Counted from the stretch's first letter, positions 1-9,303 are shown. The stretch: DNA of 64,000 nucleotides from Pedobacter schmidteae (GCF_900564155.1 NZ_LS999839.1:865097-929096); one strand, 5' to 3'. Numbers and translations are program-made. Notes: generated from the letters alone by a model not told the origin.

Positions 1-89
1 TGCCAAGCGGTAAAAAAAGAAAAAGACATAAAATGGCTACTCACAAACGCAAAAAACGTTTAAGAAAAAACAGACATAAGAAAAAATAA
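1..89 (+). CDS. COX24/AURKAIP1-like small basic protein (start codon cut by one base)
   Basis: The reading frame runs from the first bases of the window to TAA at 87-89. If the missing base is A, the start is ATG and the product is 29 residues, over half Lys/Arg/His, with two basic clusters around an internal Met-Ala-Thr. This composition and length match the tiny Bacteroidota proteins annotated as AURKAIP1/COX24 domain proteins, whose mitochondrial relatives are ribosome-associated; a ribosomal role here is inference. A strong terminator follows 12 bases after the stop, so it is a complete 3' end and probably a monocistronic, highly expressed gene. Being so short, it is easily missed by gene callers. 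Confidence 0.75.
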   Translation, partial: PSGKKRKRHKMATHKRKKRLRKNRHKKK

Positions 90-101
90 TTTTTTCGTGT
101 T

Positions 102-168
102 ATTGCTAAACAAACTAAGGCTAGGATTTGATCGTAGCCTTAGTTTGTTGGTAGCAATGTTTTTTTTT
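102..168 (+). terminator. Rho-independent terminator of the small basic protein gene
   Basis: A 13-bp perfect stem (111-123 with 135-147, 11-base loop) is extended by an outer 7-bp helix (102-108 with 152-158) and followed by nine T residues at 160-168. It separates the small basic gene from rng. Confidence 0.85.
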
Positions 169-214
169 ATTGTCCATGTGTTAATAAGGCCGTGTGCCTT
201 AAAATCTGTAGCTT

Positions 215-1765
215 TTGGTAAAGGAACTAATTATAGATTCATCTCCTTCGGGAGTAACCATAGCTTTAGTTGAAGACAAACAACTTGTAGAACTTCATAA
301 GGAGCAGATCAATAACAATTACGCTGTTGGAGACATCTATTTAGGCCGTATAAAGAAAATTATGCCCGGCCTAAATGCTGCGTTTGTTGATGTCGGCTAT
401 GAAAAAGATGCTTTTTTGCATTATTTCGATCTTGGTCCTCAAGTTCAATCTTTAATAAAGCTTACTAAAATCAAGCGTAATGGCTCTGTTAATGGTACAC
501 TATTAGATAATTTCAAACTAGAAGCAGACATTAACAAAGCAGGAAAAATATCAGAGGTTGTAAATAAAAACCTCGTATTACCTGTCCAGATCGCAAAAGA
601 ACCAATCTCAACAAAAGGACCCCGGTTAAGTTCTGATCTTTCTATTGCAGGAAGATATATTGTATTGGTTCCCTTCTCTAATGTCATCTCGATTTCCAAA
701 AAAATTAAGAGCAATACAGAACGTAATCGTCTAAAAAAGATTATTGAAAGTATTAAGCCTAAGAATTTTGGAGTGATCATCCGAACGGTTTCGGAAGGAA
801 AGGGTGTTGCCGAACTTCAAAAAGACTTACTGGATTCTGTAACGAAATGGGAAAACTTTATTAAAAAGTTACCTGATGCAGAACCCTCTAAGCGTGTTTG
901 GGGTGAAATGGATCGTACTTCCACATTGATCCGTGATATTTTAAGTACAGACTTTACAAATGTTTATGTAAACGACAATAGTCTTTTCGAAGATATCCGC
1001 TCATATGTACATGAGATCTCTCCGGAAATGGAAAAGATTGTAAAACTTTACAAACATAAGGAGCCTATATTTGAGCATTTCGGCATCGAAAAGCAAATTA
1101 AAAATGCTTTCGGGAAAACGGTAAACCTGGCAGGTGGTGCCTACCTGGTGGTAGAACATACGGAAGCCCTGCACGTAATTGACGTAAACAGCGGAAACAG
1201 AACAGCAAGTAAGGAAAATCAGGAAGAAAATGCCCTCCAGGTAAACAAAGAGGCGGCAAAAGAAATTGCCCGTCAATTGCGTTTACGCGATATGGGAGGT
1301 ATTGTTGTAATTGATTTTATTGATATGCACAAACCTGCAAACAGGAAAATATTATTTGATCACCTAAGGGATCTGATGATGTTGGACCGTGCAAAGCATA
1401 CCATACTGCCGCCAAGTAAATTTGGCCTTGTTCAAATCACCCGCCAACGTGTACGGCCAGAGATGAACATTGTAACCAGCGAAAAATGCCCGACTTGTGA
1501 TGGTACGGGGGAGATTAAGGCCAGCATTGTTTTAATGGATGACATTGAAAATAATCTGACCTATATTTTGCAGGAGCAAAACGAAAAAAATATTACGCTT
1601 TGTGTACACCCGTACATCGAGGCATTTATTAAAAAAGGATTTATTTCCTTACAATGGAAGTGGTTTTTTAAATTTGGACAGCGCATAAAAATCAAAGCAG
1701 TTCCATCTTACCACCTTACAGAATTCCATTTTATTTCTTCAAAAGACGAAGAGATCAAGTTATAA
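215..1765 (+). CDS. rng: Ribonuclease G (RNase E/G family)
   Basis: Endoribonuclease that cuts single-stranded RNA in rRNA maturation and mRNA decay; cytoplasmic. The N-terminal part carries an S1-like RNA-binding fold (about residues 36-120, with the GRIKKIMPGLNAAFVDVG block). The catalytic DNase-I-like core has the metal-binding aspartates D323 (in IDVNSGN) and D367 (in VIDFIDM), spaced as in E. coli RNase E. C425 and C428 in CPTCDG form the zinc-link. At 516 residues it is RNase G-sized and lacks the long C-terminal degradosome scaffold of RNase E. The start is TTG at 215: the protein then begins MVKELIIDS, the conserved N-terminus of the family, and no ATG lies nearby. A terminator follows directly, so it is probably monocistronic. 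Confidence 0.93.
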   Translation: MVKELIIDSSPSGVTIALVEDKQLVELHKEQINNNYAVGDIYLGRIKKIMPGLNAAFVDVGYEKDAFLHYFDLGPQVQSLIKLTKIKRNGSVNGTLLDNFKLEADINKAGKISEVVNKNLVLPVQIAKEPISTKGPRLSSDLSIAGRYIVLVPFSNVISISKKIKSNTERNRLKKIIESIKPKNFGVIIRTVSEGKGVAELQKDLLDSVTKWENFIKKLPDAEPSKRVWGEMDRTSTLIRDILSTDFTNVYVNDNSLFEDIRSYVHEISPEMEKIVKLYKHKEPIFEHFGIEKQIKNAFGKTVNLAGGAYLVVEHTEALHVIDVNSGNRTASKENQEENALQVNKEAAKEIARQLRLRDMGGIVVIDFIDMHKPANRKILFDHLRDLMMLDRAKHTILPPSKFGLVQITRQRVRPEMNIVTSEKCPTCDGTGEIKASIVLMDDIENNLTYILQEQNEKNITLCVHPYIEAFIKKGFISLQWKWFFKFGQRIKIKAVPSYHLTEFHFISSKDEEIKL

Positions 1766-1783
1766 CAAGAGCACTATTGCTCC

Positions 1784-1823
1784 AAACAGGCCTAATTTCA
1801 TACAGAGATTAGGCCTGTTTTTT
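1784..1823 (+). terminator. Rho-independent terminator after rng
   Basis: A 13-bp perfect stem (1784-1796 with 1808-1820) and an 11-base loop, with the T-run continuing to 1823, lie 19 bases after the rng stop. Confidence 0.88.
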
Positions 1824-1932
1824 ATCTACCTCTTATTTCCGGAATTTAGCCTAAATTCGTAAACACAGTAAAGCTTTTATAGATGGAGGAACATACCGGG
1901 TTAATCCGAGGAGTTAATAAAAATTAAATCAA

Positions 1933-3309
1933 TTGGCTAAAACGAAATCAGCATATTTTTGCCAAAGTTGCGGATATGAATCCGCCAAGTGGCTTGGAAG
2001 ATGTCCTTCCTGTAATGAATGGAATACCTTTGTAGAGGAGGTGATGGAGAAGTCATCGGCCAAAGTTCCATCCTGGAAATCCAGTACCGATCAGCAACGC
2101 GTAAGCAAACCCAACAAAGTAGAGCATATCCAATCTATCAGTGAAGAGCGCGCGCTAACCGGCGACAAAGAGTTGGACAGAGTCTTGGGAGGTGGCTTGG
2201 TTGCTGGCTCGGTAACCTTAATTGGCGGGGAACCGGGGATTGGAAAATCGACCCTTATGTTGCAGCTGGCGCTGAATATTGCCGGAAAAAAAATACTGTA
2301 TATATCCGGAGAAGAAAGTGAGCAGCAGATTAAAATGAGGGCCGAGCGAATAACAGATAAGCCCAGTGCCGATTGTTATATTTTAACAGAAACCTCCACT
2401 CAAAATATATTTAAACAGATCGAGTTGCTGAAACCAGACCTGGTTATTGTCGACTCTATTCAAACCCTGCATTCGGCCCACATAGAATCTACTCCAGGAA
2501 GTGTATCTCAGGTTAGGGAATGCACAGCGGAATTATTGCGCTTTGCCAAGGAAACAGATACACCGGTGTTCCTGATTGGCCATATCACCAAAGACGGCAC
2601 CATTGCCGGCCCCAAAATTCTGGAGCATATGGTTGATACCGTTTTACAATTTGAGGGCGATAGACACCATGTTTACCGTATACTACGGTCTATCAAAAAC
2701 AGGTTTGGTGCAGCTGCAGAATTGGGAATTTATGCCATGCATAGTGCTGGATTAAGGCAAGTCTCAAATCCATCAGAAATCCTATTGTCACAACGGGATG
2801 AAGAACTTAGCGGAATTGCCATATCAGCCACATTAGAGGGTGCCAGGCCTATGCTTATAGAGACACAGGCATTGGTTAGCGCTGCTGCATACGGAACCCC
2901 ACAGCGCTCTTCAAATGGCTTCGATACCAAAAGAATGAATATGCTGTTGGCCGTACTGGAAAAAAGATGCGGCTTTCGGTTAAGTACGCGCGACGTATTC
3001 CTCAATATCGCCGGGGGGATTAAAGTAGAAGATCCCGCCATTGATCTGGCCATTTTGGTAGCTATCATTTCTTCACATGAAGAGATCTTTATTTCTTCAA
3101 AAATCTGTTTTGCAGCTGAAGTTGGACTATCGGGTGAAATAAGAGCTGTAAACAGAATTGAACAGAGAATTTCGGAGGCCGAAAAGCTAGGTTTCGAAAA
3201 AATTTTTATTTCTAATTACAACATGAAGGGATTAATAGTAGAGCGGTATAAAATTGAGTTAATTGCAGTAAGTAAAATAGAGGATGTTTTTTCCATTCTT
3301 TTTGGCTAA
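1933..3309 (+). CDS. radA: DNA repair protein RadA (Sms)
   Basis: RecA-related ATPase that processes branched recombination intermediates. Domains in order: N-terminal C4 zinc finger (C10, C13, C24, C27); RecA-like ATPase with Walker A GGEPGIGKST at 98-107; the RadA-specific KNRFG motif at 255-259; a C-terminal Lon-protease-like domain (about 300-458) that lacks a protease dyad in this family. The 458-residue length is normal. The start is TTG at 1933, giving MAKTKSAYFC just ahead of the zinc finger; no better start is available. It stands alone between a terminator upstream and a 299-base intergenic stretch downstream. Confidence 0.95.
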   Translation: MAKTKSAYFCQSCGYESAKWLGRCPSCNEWNTFVEEVMEKSSAKVPSWKSSTDQQRVSKPNKVEHIQSISEERALTGDKELDRVLGGGLVAGSVTLIGGEPGIGKSTLMLQLALNIAGKKILYISGEESEQQIKMRAERITDKPSADCYILTETSTQNIFKQIELLKPDLVIVDSIQTLHSAHIESTPGSVSQVRECTAELLRFAKETDTPVFLIGHITKDGTIAGPKILEHMVDTVLQFEGDRHHVYRILRSIKNRFGAAAELGIYAMHSAGLRQVSNPSEILLSQRDEELSGIAISATLEGARPMLIETQALVSAAAYGTPQRSSNGFDTKRMNMLLAVLEKRCGFRLSTRDVFLNIAGGIKVEDPAIDLAILVAIISSHEEIFISSKICFAAEVGLSGEIRAVNRIEQRISEAEKLGFEKIFISNYNMKGLIVERYKIELIAVSKIEDVFSILFG

Positions 3310-3527
3310 AATGAGTAAAATTGAGAAATACAAACCCCATTTATCCTCAAAATGAGAATTTTATTGCCCGTTTTTTAAATTACACTTGAAAGGCAATAAT
3401 TTCAAAAACAACTGTATATCAACGTCTTACACTTTAAAGATAAAGATTTTAAAAAATGGTCTATTGTTTGTCTTAATGTTCACGTTAGCGTTCATTTATG
3501 AATTTTAACAAAACAATAGGGATGATT

Positions 3528-3562
3528 ATCCTCGTTATCGAACGGTAACGAGGATTTTTTTT
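3528..3562 (+). terminator. Rho-independent terminator upstream of lemA
   Basis: A 10-bp stem (3528-3537 with 3546-3555) and a run of eight T at 3555-3562. It lies 219 bases after radA and about 50 bases before lemA, so it either ends a long radA 3' UTR or ends a short transcript from within 3310-3527. I see no ORF or other structure in that stretch. Confidence 0.8.
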
Positions 3563-3608
3563 GGAATTTTCTATATATTTAGAAAATACACCAATCTAAA
3601 ACAAAAAA

Positions 3609-4166
3609 ATGATCATCGGATTAATAATTCTCGCAGCTGTATTCCTGATAGGAATTGTCCTGTACAATTCTCTTATAAGTAAGAAAAACCAGGTTACCAA
3701 TGCCTTTTCTGCTATTGATGTAATGGTTAAAAAACGGTTTGATCTTTTGCCTAACCTCATTGAAACCGTTAAACAATACATGAACTATGAAGAAAGTGTG
3801 CTCGGCAAAATTGTTGAATTGCGTAGCAGGGCTTCAAATACCAATATCAGTAATGCCGAAAAACTGGAAATTGATAGTCAGCTGAGTTCAAGCATGAAGG
3901 GTTTGATGGTTAATGTTGAAAATTATCCTGACTTAAAAGCCAATCAGAATTTCCTTAACCTTCAAAGTACCTGGACAGAAAGTGAAGAGCAGATTGCCGC
4001 AGCAAGACGGACGTACAATGCTTCTGTTACCGCTTATAATAATGGCATCATGATGTTTCCGGGCAGCATACTTGCCGGCATGTTAAATTATCAGCCTATC
4101 GATGTATTGGTTAGCACAACTGAAGAACGCAGAAATATCAGCGCCAAAGACCTCTTTAACAGCTAA
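3609..4166 (+). CDS. lemA: LemA family protein
   Basis: Membrane-anchored LemA protein of 185 residues. A single N-terminal transmembrane helix (about residues 2-19) is followed by a short basic stretch and the helical LemA domain, with the family hallmark of a KNQVTNAFSAIDV-like block and the KRFDLLPNLIETVKQY block. The function is not established; members are thought to work with membrane proteases or stress proteins. Its stop overlaps the start of the next gene by one base (TAATG), so the two are translationally coupled. LemA plus a DUF3137 partner is a recurring pairing. Confidence 0.92.
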   Translation: MIIGLIILAAVFLIGIVLYNSLISKKNQVTNAFSAIDVMVKKRFDLLPNLIETVKQYMNYEESVLGKIVELRSRASNTNISNAEKLEIDSQLSSSMKGLMVNVENYPDLKANQNFLNLQSTWTESEEQIAAARRTYNASVTAYNNGIMMFPGSILAGMLNYQPIDVLVSTTEERRNISAKDLFNS

Positions 4167-5128
4167 TGGAGTTCAATACTGACAACTCGCAGTCCCTGCA
4201 AGGTGTTTTAGCCGAATTAGAAAATCAAAGGAAAACCGTAGCTGTATTAAAAATAAAAAGCTATTTGTTTATTGGCATCGGAATTCTGCTGATTGTAGCC
4301 GGGGGAATCTCAGGTATTGTGGTTCCCGGCTTGATTGGAGGCGCCGGTTTATTGATTACGGGTTTTGTATTTTTTAGTAAAACAGGTACTCGGTATAGCG
4401 ACTACAGGCATAGCTTCAAACAAAATGTAATCTCTTTAGTCTTAAAATCAATAGATAGCAGTCTGGAAATAGACTATACGAACGGCTTACCGGAAGAAAC
4501 ATTTATTTACTCGCAGCTTTTCAGTAAAGACCCCGACCGCTACAGAAGTGAAGATCAGGTATCTGGCACTGCTGGCAAAACACGATTTTCTTTTTCAGAA
4601 CTACATGCCGAGTATAAAACAGTAACCCAAACCAAAAACGGCAGACAGGAACATTGGCACACCATTTTAAAAGGCATCGTATTTACGGCCGACTTCAACA
4701 AAGATTTTAAAGGCGTTACCGTAGTCAGGCCAAAAGATATGGGGGCTGCGCTAGGCGCATGGATATCTAAGGCCATGCCTATATTTTCAAGTTCGGCCAA
4801 ACAACTCGTACAGCTCGAAAATCCTGATTTTGATGCCGGATTTGTCACCTACTCGACCGACCAGGTAGAAGCCCGATACATTTTAACACCAGCCCTGATG
4901 GAACGTCTGTGCGCACTAAACAACCGTTGCAACAATACCATTTCCGTTTCATTTATCAATTCCAACGTATTTATTGCCTTTCCACTAAACAGGGATTACT
5001 TTGAGCCACCGATACACAAAAGTCTCCTGAACCCGGATTTTTTAAACGACGACATAGGAGTAATCCGGTTTATGTACGATATTACTAAGGAGCTTGATTT
5101 GAATACAAGGATCTGGACTAAAAGTTGA
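4166..5128 (+). CDS. DUF3137 domain membrane protein
   Basis: A 320-residue protein with two adjacent transmembrane helices near the N-terminus (about 30-75, separated by a Gly-rich turn) and a soluble C-terminal region of about 240 residues with alternating beta strands typical of DUF3137 (galanin-like) proteins. Nothing catalytic is recognisable. It overlaps lemA by one base, which together with the family pairing suggests the two act as one membrane module. No terminator was seen before the next promoter region. Confidence 0.8.
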   Translation: MEFNTDNSQSLQGVLAELENQRKTVAVLKIKSYLFIGIGILLIVAGGISGIVVPGLIGGAGLLITGFVFFSKTGTRYSDYRHSFKQNVISLVLKSIDSSLEIDYTNGLPEETFIYSQLFSKDPDRYRSEDQVSGTAGKTRFSFSELHAEYKTVTQTKNGRQEHWHTILKGIVFTADFNKDFKGVTVVRPKDMGAALGAWISKAMPIFSSSAKQLVQLENPDFDAGFVTYSTDQVEARYILTPALMERLCALNNRCNNTISVSFINSNVFIAFPLNRDYFEPPIHKSLLNPDFLNDDIGVIRFMYDITKELDLNTRIWTKS

Positions 5129-5136
5129 TTTTCTAA

Positions 5137-5151
5137 AAAAAGTATGTGTGT
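5137..5151 (+). promoter_or_regulatory. Candidate ECF-sigma promoter motif, copy 1
   Basis: The 15-base sequence AAAAAGTATGTGTGT occurs here, 58 bases before the lipoprotein start at 5210, and exactly again at 8018-8032 before fecR. The gene for the locus ECF sigma factor (7211-7792) lies between the two. That placement suggests recognition by this sigma factor or a partner regulator; this is inference. Confidence 0.45.
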
Positions 5152-5209
5152 CCCGGGTTAAAATTTGCACATATAGTTATCTATTAACTATTTAACCAAA
5201 TTAAACCCT

Positions 5210-7231
5210 ATGCACAAGATCTTAAAACATCTCATTTACTCATCTATTGCCGTATTAAACATATGTTGTACAGCTATTGAAAAAGAAGCTTTAGAGCAAA
5301 AGCCTGTACGCACATCGGGCGTGGCCAACCAAACCTTATCGGGCTTGGTTAATTTAGGCCCGCAGGTATTCGAGTCCTCCATCAATGGAAGTGCCTACGC
5401 CAAAGATAGCGCCAACAATACCTGGGTATATACCGTCCAAACCGGATCTCCAGCAAGATTAATAGGCTACAATGTAACGACTTCCAACCTGGCAGTAAAT
5501 TTACCTTTGACAGGCATTACCGGCTCCTGGTCAATTACCGTAGCCACTGACAACAGTGTTTACATTGCCAGCAATCAGGGCATTCTGCTACGTTACGATC
5601 AGGATACCCAAACCGTGTCAACTATTGGCAAGCCCGCGGCTACAGAAACCTATCTGTGGAGTCTTGTTGCCGGTAAAAATGGCGAGATCTTTATAGGCAC
5701 CTATCCGGGATGCCGCGTATTTCGGTATCATCCCAATACGGGCTTTACCGACGTGGGATCGGGGGCATTAATTACAGGAGAAAATTATGTCAGAAGTGTC
5801 GAATATCACGAGCAAACCGATATGGTCTATGCAGGTATAGGCTCGCATACCGGCCTGATAGAATTAAATCCAAGAAACGGACAAAAGCGGGAAGTTTTAC
5901 CGGTAGCAGACAGAGGCCTTTCAGGTTTTGTTTATCACCTGAAAGTGATAACCGGGCTAACCGGGGGAGACCGCTTGCTGGCTACCATCACAGGAACAGC
6001 CAGTAATAACAAAACACTGGTATACAATCTGCAAACTGGCCTGTTTGAGAAAAATATAACCAATGCCCTGGCAAATACCGCCATAAAATCGCCAATTGAT
6101 CAGAAAATATATTTTAGTACGGCATCCAGTTTATGGTCTTATGAAATTACGCAAACCAATCCTACTCCCGTTTTGGTCAGCAGCACCAAAAATTCCCTTG
6201 CCAGAAGCTGGTCGGGCAATCAACAGTTGAGTTTACTTACACCCGAATTAAAGATCGTTGACGTAAACGTAAGTAATGGACAATCCACATCAACTAATTT
6301 GAATATTCCGCCGCTACCCATTCAAATACAAACTACCGCTACCGCGCCGAACGGCAAAGTATGGACAAGCGGTTATCCAATTGGAAGCAATGGCCTATAC
6401 GATCCTGCTACCGGGACCACAGTTAACTACGACGGTCTGTCGCAAGCAGAAAGCATCAGTTTTCAGGGCGATCAGGTATTTTTTGGGATATATGGCGGAG
6501 CAAAAATTTATCGCTACAACAGCATCAACCCATGGACGGCAACAAACCCTAAGTTAATCGGAAGTGTTGCAGGTCAGGACAGGCCCTTTGGCAACGTAAG
6601 TGTTCCTGCGCTCGGAAAAATGTTTTTTGGTACTGTACCGGGCTACGGACTTTTAGGGGGATCACTCATAGAATATAACTCCAGTGATGATAAAATTATC
6701 AGTTACCCGAACCTGGTGCAAGACCAATCCATAGTTAGCTTAAATTATTTGGATAGCATTGTCATCGGCGGGACTTCTATTTGGGGCGGACTGGGCATTC
6801 AACCTACACAAAGCCAGGCTAAACTTTTTGGCTGGAACCTGGTTACCAAACTCAAAACATTCGAAATTATTCCTGTAACTGATGCCAAGGCAATAACAGC
6901 ATTGATGTTGGGGCCCAACGGTAAAATCTGGGGTATGGCCGATGGGACACTCTTTATTTTTAATCCAGCTACCAATCAGGTTGATTCCACACATCAGTTA
7001 TTTCAAGTTAGCCAGGCGACAAAAAATACCACAGTATGGCGGAATGCCTCCCTTGTGCTACACTCAAGCGGTAGGATTTTTGGTCTGGCGTACGGAGAAT
7101 TATTTGAGCTGGATCCGGTAACAAAAGCCAAAACTACCATTTCAGCAAGTGGGGGAAGTTGTTTGACTTTAGGTACAAATGGCGAACTCTATTTCCATAG
7201 AGGTATAAATTTATGGAGATATAACCTGTAA
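5210..7231 (+). CDS. Beta-propeller-like outer-surface lipoprotein, unknown ligand
   Basis: A 673-residue protein with a type II signal peptide (hydrophobic stretch ending LNICC near residue 19-20), so it is probably anchored to the outer membrane. The rest is a series of about 40-60-residue repeats with patterns such as GEIFIGTYPG, GKIWGMADG and GRIFGLAYGELFEL, which resemble YVTN/NHL/SMP-30-like beta-propeller blades. I recognise no catalytic signature. It follows the motif at 5137 that also precedes the fecR-susCD operon and converges with the ECF sigma gene, so it is probably a co-regulated accessory lipoprotein, perhaps a ligand-binding or scaffold protein for locus 1. Its 3' end overlaps the sigma gene by 21 bases. 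Confidence 0.7.
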   Translation: MHKILKHLIYSSIAVLNICCTAIEKEALEQKPVRTSGVANQTLSGLVNLGPQVFESSINGSAYAKDSANNTWVYTVQTGSPARLIGYNVTTSNLAVNLPLTGITGSWSITVATDNSVYIASNQGILLRYDQDTQTVSTIGKPAATETYLWSLVAGKNGEIFIGTYPGCRVFRYHPNTGFTDVGSGALITGENYVRSVEYHEQTDMVYAGIGSHTGLIELNPRNGQKREVLPVADRGLSGFVYHLKVITGLTGGDRLLATITGTASNNKTLVYNLQTGLFEKNITNALANTAIKSPIDQKIYFSTASSLWSYEITQTNPTPVLVSSTKNSLARSWSGNQQLSLLTPELKIVDVNVSNGQSTSTNLNIPPLPIQIQTTATAPNGKVWTSGYPIGSNGLYDPATGTTVNYDGLSQAESISFQGDQVFFGIYGGAKIYRYNSINPWTATNPKLIGSVAGQDRPFGNVSVPALGKMFFGTVPGYGLLGGSLIEYNSSDDKIISYPNLVQDQSIVSLNYLDSIVIGGTSIWGGLGIQPTQSQAKLFGWNLVTKLKTFEIIPVTDAKAITALMLGPNGKIWGMADGTLFIFNPATNQVDSTHQLFQVSQATKNTTVWRNASLVLHSSGRIFGLAYGELFELDPVTKAKTTISASGGSCLTLGTNGELYFHRGINLWRYNL

Positions 7232-7792
7232 TCCCATTAAAATCAGCAGAACAGCGCTGTCCTTTAAGGAGCCGCGAAGATGCTTTAAAGCATAGGTGAT
7301 TTGATTTTCTACAGCACGCTTAGAGATTCCCAATTTAAGCGCAATTTCATCATTGTTTAATAAGCTCTTCCGGCTCATTAAAAAAATCTCCCTGCATCTT
7401 TTCGGGAGTTTATCCAAATGCCGGTACAATTCCTCTTCCAGATTTGTGTAGGCCAGATTATAATAACCTGAATTTTCGACTGAGGCCGCAGAATAGACAG
7501 ATAAATCTTCTTCATAGCTGAGATTTAACTTTTTGTTTGCTGCGATGTGCTTATAAACTATATATCTGCTCGCGGAAACTGTATAAGCTCTAAACGACCT
7601 TATCATCAATGTTTTCCGATTTTTCCAAAGGGATAAAAAGACATCGTGAACAATTTGTTCGCAAGTTTCCTTGTCCTTCAGGTAAGCGTAAACATTGTTA
7701 AATATGATGGATGAATAACGTGAAAAAAGGATGGCAAAAGACTTTTCATCATCTTCTTTAATCATTAGCCATAAGTTTTCATCTGTGGTCAT
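7211..7792 (-). CDS. ECF RNA polymerase sigma factor, locus 1
   Basis: A sigma-70 family ECF factor of 193 residues. Region 2 (about 17-82) binds the -10 element and core polymerase. Region 4 (about 122-173) carries the LPKRCREIFLMS and helix-turn-helix IALKLGISKRAVENQI motifs. It ends in a short hydrophobic tail (LLILMGLQ), which I have often seen in Bacteroidota ECF factors beside SusC genes. It is divergent from fecR (8103), its likely anti-sigma factor, and convergent with the lipoprotein gene at 5210. It probably activates both neighbours when the SusC receptor signals substrate through FecR. Confidence 0.9.
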   Translation of the reverse strand: MTTDENLWLMIKEDDEKSFAILFSRYSSIIFNNVYAYLKDKETCEQIVHDVFLSLWKNRKTLMIRSFRAYTVSASRYIVYKHIAANKKLNLSYEEDLSVYSAASVENSGYYNLAYTNLEEELYRHLDKLPKRCREIFLMSRKSLLNNDEIALKLGISKRAVENQITYALKHLRGSLKDSAVLLILMGLQVISP

Positions 7793-8102
7793 TCCAAAAC
7801 GATTTGAAACTAAATTACATTTTAAATTGATTAAAAGAAATTTGCCTATGATAAGGCGACCTCATTACAGCAGGTAACGGATTACAATATCTGCATGAAG
7901 TTTTTCTTTCAATGGCACATAATTTTCTCCTTTGATGACACAACGTAGTTTTCTGCCATTAAAATCGTTCAAACAATCTCATTTAAAAAGAATGTTACAA
8001 CGCCGCATATTTTTTTTAAAAAGTATGTGTGTGACCAATAAAAAACAGCACTACTCTTATAGTACAAGCAATCGCTCCAAAACTTATTAAATATTTTTTG
8101 TC
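7793..8102. other. Divergent intergenic region, sigma gene / fecR
   Basis: A 310-base AT-rich stretch with no ORF. It must hold the promoters of the leftward sigma gene and the rightward fecR operon. The only structure I can support is the repeated motif at 8018-8032, preceded by a run of seven T. Confidence 0.6.
8018..8032 (+). promoter_or_regulatory. Candidate ECF-sigma promoter motif, copy 2
   Basis: Exact second copy of AAAAAGTATGTGTGT (first at 5137-5151), 70 bases before the fecR start. Likely regulatory for the fecR-susCD operon; inference from duplication and position. Confidence 0.45.
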
Positions 8103-9254
8103 ATGACTAAAGAAGAATACATTTTGCTCTATGAAAAATACCAATCAGGTATTTGCTCAGCCGAAGAGCAGGAGCTCTTGGAAACTTATCAGGATGATTA
8201 TTCTTTAAACTTTCATTTTTCAGAATCTCATGACAGCAAAGAAAATCAAGAAAGAAATGCACGCATTTATCGGCGGCTTCAGAAAAGCATTCAGAATGAG
8301 CAGCCGGTTAAACTAAATTGGTACAAAACACCTTTCGCCGCCGCTGCAGCACTCGTTGGCATTTTATCTATAGGTGCCTATTTATTCTGGTCAACTCCTA
8401 AAATAAGCAAGTCAGAAAAAACACTGGTTTCAAATTCAAAAATAGTTCCGGGTAACAAAAAAGCCATACTTACGCTTGGCAATGGAGCTCAACTCATCCT
8501 TGACGACGCCCATAATGGCTTCCTCACCCATCAGGGGAAAGCTGTCATCTCGAAGGAAGCAAACGGTAGGCTGGCCTACAACGCAGCCGGGGTATCTCAA
8601 AATCAATCGGTTGAGCAAAACCTCATCACCATACCGAGGGGAAGCGAATATCAGCTTATACTACCTGACGGCACCAGGGTGTGGCTAAACTCAGCATCGT
8701 CACTAAGCTTTCCGGTAGCATTTAACGGAAATGCACGCAAGGTAACCTTATCAGGCGAGGCATATTTTGAAGTTGCTAAAAATAAAACCAAACCCTTTAG
8801 CATCTCTGTAAAAGGAACAGAAATAAAAGTATTGGGCACACACTTCAATGTAGATGCCTATAAGGATGTGAAAACAACATTAGTGGAGGGATCAGTTCAG
8901 TTGAGAAATAAAGCTCAGGCCGTAATTCTGACCCCCGGTGAATCGGGAGTAGCACAAACTGACGGGAAGTTTCGAATAGAACAGGCCGATATAGAAGCTG
9001 TTACCGCCTGGAAAAATGGATATTTTGTTTTCCATAATCAAGATCTCAAAAGTATTATGAATCAGGTGGAAAGATGGTATGACGTAGATATTGAATATGA
9101 AGGGAATGTAGAAAACAAGAAGTTTTACGGAAAGATCTCCCGTTCCGACGATTTATCGGAATTGTTAAAAAACATGGAATTAACAGGAATTGTTCATTTT
9201 AAAATTCAAACAGACCAGAAGACACAGAGAAAAAAAATCACTATAACCGAATAA
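8103..9254 (+). CDS. FecR family anti-sigma factor, locus 1
   Basis: Inner-membrane sigma regulator of 383 residues. The cytoplasmic N-terminal segment (1-75) should bind the sigma factor. One transmembrane helix lies at about 77-96. The periplasmic FecR domain (about 175-275) includes the PRGSEYQLILPDGTRVWLN block and the GEAYFEVAK and VLGTHFNV motifs. A C-terminal DUF4974 domain (about 310-380) is the part that contacts the signalling domain of the receptor in this family. It is divergent from the cognate sigma gene and first in a rightward operon with the DUF5017-like lipoprotein, SusC, SusD and the SGNH hydrolase. Confidence 0.93.
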   Translation: MTKEEYILLYEKYQSGICSAEEQELLETYQDDYSLNFHFSESHDSKENQERNARIYRRLQKSIQNEQPVKLNWYKTPFAAAAALVGILSIGAYLFWSTPKISKSEKTLVSNSKIVPGNKKAILTLGNGAQLILDDAHNGFLTHQGKAVISKEANGRLAYNAAGVSQNQSVEQNLITIPRGSEYQLILPDGTRVWLNSASSLSFPVAFNGNARKVTLSGEAYFEVAKNKTKPFSISVKGTEIKVLGTHFNVDAYKDVKTTLVEGSVQLRNKAQAVILTPGESGVAQTDGKFRIEQADIEAVTAWKNGYFVFHNQDLKSIMNQVERWYDVDIEYEGNVENKKFYGKISRSDDLSELLKNMELTGIVHFKIQTDQKTQRKKITITE

Positions 9255-9303
9255 CGAGTACGCTTTAATTAACCAACACCTAAACCAAATTGACCAACCG
9301 TGT

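Noticed and set aside
5710..6006. Open frame of 98 codons on the plus strand
   Set aside because: Alternative frame within the propeller lipoprotein, Arg-rich shadow.
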